Positions 40,945-42,326 of a DNA stretch of 42,326 nucleotides are shown piece after piece. Location: the NCBI GenBank assembly GCA_020026435.1, contig JAHHQK010000015.1, positions 1 through 42,326 of the forward strand, written 5' to 3'. A program made the position numbers and the translations under genes. Position 1 is the first letter of the stretch. Each line of letters starts with the position of its first letter. The notes beneath the pieces are model-generated. The model was given only the letters and a program-made list of their open reading frames with translations. It did no database searches and was not told where the DNA came from. The DNA is from Alistipes sp. GTDB taxonomy: Bacteria; Bacteroidota; Bacteroidia; Bacteroidales; Rikenellaceae.

Positions 40945-42326
40945 TCGCTGGTGTTGAATTTGGACTTCGGAGCGTTGGGCACGTTCATGAAGAACTTGTG
41001 ACCCGTCAGACGCTCGACCTCCTCGACCGTTTTGAACATACCCTTTGCCTCGAAGTTGCCAGGTTTCACGACCTCACTCTTCGAGTAATTCTTGTGGCGC
41101 ACCCAGATCACGATGGCCTGCAGCTCGTCGGCCGAGCAGTTCACCACCCATTTCTTCACACCCTTCTTGGCCTTCAGCAGCACGGTGTAGTAGTGCGTCG
41201 GAATCTCGGTACCCTTGACGAATTTCGGACGCTCCTGAGGATCCCAGTAGCAGCCGACAACCTGATAGCAGGTGTCGTTCAAGCCTTTCCACTGCTTGTC
41301 AACCCAGTCCTCGGCCGTGTTCCACTGACCGCCGCCCGTGTTGAAATAGCCGCTCGAGCCAAGCTGCGGGCCGATGTTCGAGTAGTAGAACACCTGCAGG
41401 TTCGCCTCCCTGGTTTGGGTACGCTCGGCCGAGCCCAGCATATGACCGCGAGTATAACCATCCCAATGTCCGTTCTGTCTGCAATGAATAGCGGGATCTT
41501 CTTTGTAGGCATTGGTACGCTTTACACTTCCAGTATAGCTGTCGTGCAGGGGAGCTGCAACCCATACGGGGCAGACCTTCGACTTGGAGTAGCAGGTCGT
41601 GTAGTTACGGGCCTTGTTACGGCTTGCCGTATAGATGTCGGGGCAAAGATGCGAGGCGTAGAAGAACTCCGAATTTTTCTTCGAGAGATCCTCGTTCGGC
41701 AACTCGGCCCATCCCGAATAGGCGGTATGTACGCCAGGGGCAGGAGCGGGACCAGGTTCGGGATCCGGTTCGGGATCCGGCGTTACACCACCCTCGCCCG
41801 AGACCTCGACGGCCATGACATTGAAGAAGTCCTTGTTCCTGCCGGCTGCACCGATCGTGTAACCCTTGACGGTCACCTTCTTATTGTTCAGAGCCTTGAT
41901 ACCCTCCTCATCGACGGGGTTCACCAGGCTGCCCTTGACCGAAGCACCCTCCAGCACTACATTGTAGTAGAACGATCCGGGATATTTCGGGTTCTCCGTG
42001 ACATTCAACGTACCCTCGAACTGAACGTACTCGATCGTGTAGGTCGAGCCCTTGGTGTAGCTCTCGATCTGAGCGCCGTTCCATACCTTAGGTGTAGGCT
42101 GCGTGAAAGTACCGGACTTGACCAGGGTAACCGTTGCACCCTTGCCGATCTGGAACATTCCGTTGAACGCACCGGTCGTACCCTCTACCTTGACGGTATC
42201 GCCGATCTTCTGCTCTGCAACCGAGTAAACATAGAGGCGACCCGTAGCGTCCTGCAATACGAAGCCGAACTTGTGCTTGGCAACGATCTGGGCCTCGACC
42301 GATACGGCCTGACCCTCTCCGCCCTT
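40932..42326 (-). CDS. Exported-type DNA/RNA non-specific endonuclease, 5' end outside window
   Basis: 464 residues are visible and the N-terminus is beyond the right edge. Residues ~1-180 form one or two OB-fold-like beta domains (FGFVLQDATGRLYVY; LNNKKVTVKGYTIG), then a Pro/Glu linker (PDPEPDPEPGPAPAPG). The nuclease domain follows, with the beta-beta-alpha-Me motif YTRGHMLGSAERT (catalytic His ~295, Thr in place of the usual Asp) and NLQVFYYSNIGPQ for metal binding. It would degrade DNA and RNA outside the cytoplasm. A signal peptide cannot be checked. The stop overlaps the start of the radical SAM gene. Confidence 0.85.
   Translation of the reverse strand, partial: KGGEGQAVSVEAQIVAKHKFGFVLQDATGRLYVYSVAEQKIGDTVKVEGTTGAFNGMFQIGKGATVTLVKSGTFTQPTPKVWNGAQIESYTKGSTYTIEYVQFEGTLNVTENPKYPGSFYYNVVLEGASVKGSLVNPVDEEGIKALNNKKVTVKGYTIGAAGRNKDFFNVMAVEVSGEGGVTPDPEPDPEPGPAPAPGVHTAYSGWAELPNEDLSKKNSEFFYASHLCPDIYTASRNKARNYTTCYSKSKVCPVWVAAPLHDSYTGSVKRTNAYKEDPAIHCRQNGHWDGYTRGHMLGSAERTQTREANLQVFYYSNIGPQLGSSGYFNTGGGQWNTAEDWVDKQWKGLNDTCYQVVGCYWDPQERPKFVKGTEIPTHYYTVLLKAKKGVKKWVVNCSADELQAIVIWVRHKNYSKSEVVKPGNFEAKGMFKTVEEVERLTGHKFFMNVPNAPKSKFNTSDWNF
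41755..41778. repeat. Two-copy 12-bp repeat in the nuclease linker
   Basis: GGTTCGGGATCC is repeated twice without a gap, encoding part of the Pro/Asp/Glu linker. It is a possible site of slippage that would alter linker length in 4-residue steps. Confidence 0.7.

Noticed and set aside
1..42326. tRNA, rRNA, CRISPR, transposase or integrase genes
   Set aside because: I looked for TTCGA arms with acceptor stems, repeat-spacer arrays and DDE/tyrosine-recombinase motifs and found none.

Overview
The window looks like a chromosomal segment of a high-GC gut Bacteroidales, most likely an Alistipes-type member of the Rikenellaceae. The grounds are a SusC/SusD polysaccharide-utilisation locus (PUL) with a SusR-like membrane regulator, a GldE homologue, a weak role for Shine-Dalgarno sites, and several matches to the Bacteroidetes promoter pattern (TTTG, about 20 nt, TAnnTTTG). 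The genus is an inference from composition and gene content. I see no tRNA, rRNA, insertion sequence, prophage or CRISPR array.

Layout. From 1 to 4.65 kb genes lie on the + strand: the 3' end of a DUF1573-like protein, an NfnA/NfnB flavoprotein pair, a water-type aquaporin, an ECF sigma factor and a 47-residue small ORF ending at a strong terminator. From 4.65 to 5.18 kb there is a non-coding, very C-rich stretch with DnaA-box-like sites, where gene direction becomes convergent. From 5.2 to 10 kb three secreted enzymes lie on the - strand: an SGNH esterase with a GxDLY module, a GH20 hexosaminidase and a lipoprotein FAD oxidoreductase. From 10.3 to 19.1 kb is the distal half of the division and cell-wall cluster, murG-murC-ftsQ-ftsA-ftsZ, followed by gldE and a phosphopantetheinyl transferase. 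FtsQ carries a charged insertion and FtsA a long Pro/Gln-rich linker. From 19.2 to 25.6 kb are comM, dnaB, comF and priA, and at 25.7-26.7 kb a YitT-family membrane protein.

From 27.0 to 39.5 kb is a complete PUL: a divergent SusR-like regulator on +, then SusC, SusD, a GH30 lipoprotein, a SusE-position glycan-binding lipoprotein and a GH3 lipoprotein on -. The gene order matches, from memory, the Bacteroides thetaiotaomicron locus for fungal beta-1,6-glucan. GH30 would cut the chain, SusCD and the SusE-like protein would bind and import fragments, and GH3 would trim them to glucose. The window ends with a YhcC-type radical SAM gene that appears to start at TTG inside the 3' end of a secreted DNA/RNA non-specific endonuclease, which runs off the right edge.

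The items I judge most worth testing are the SSB-like C-terminal tail of DnaB, the insertions in FtsQ and FtsA, the 47-residue ORF beside the sigma factor, repeated GTCATAAA octamers in the PUL control region, and signs of a replication-terminus-like switch near 4.7 kb.
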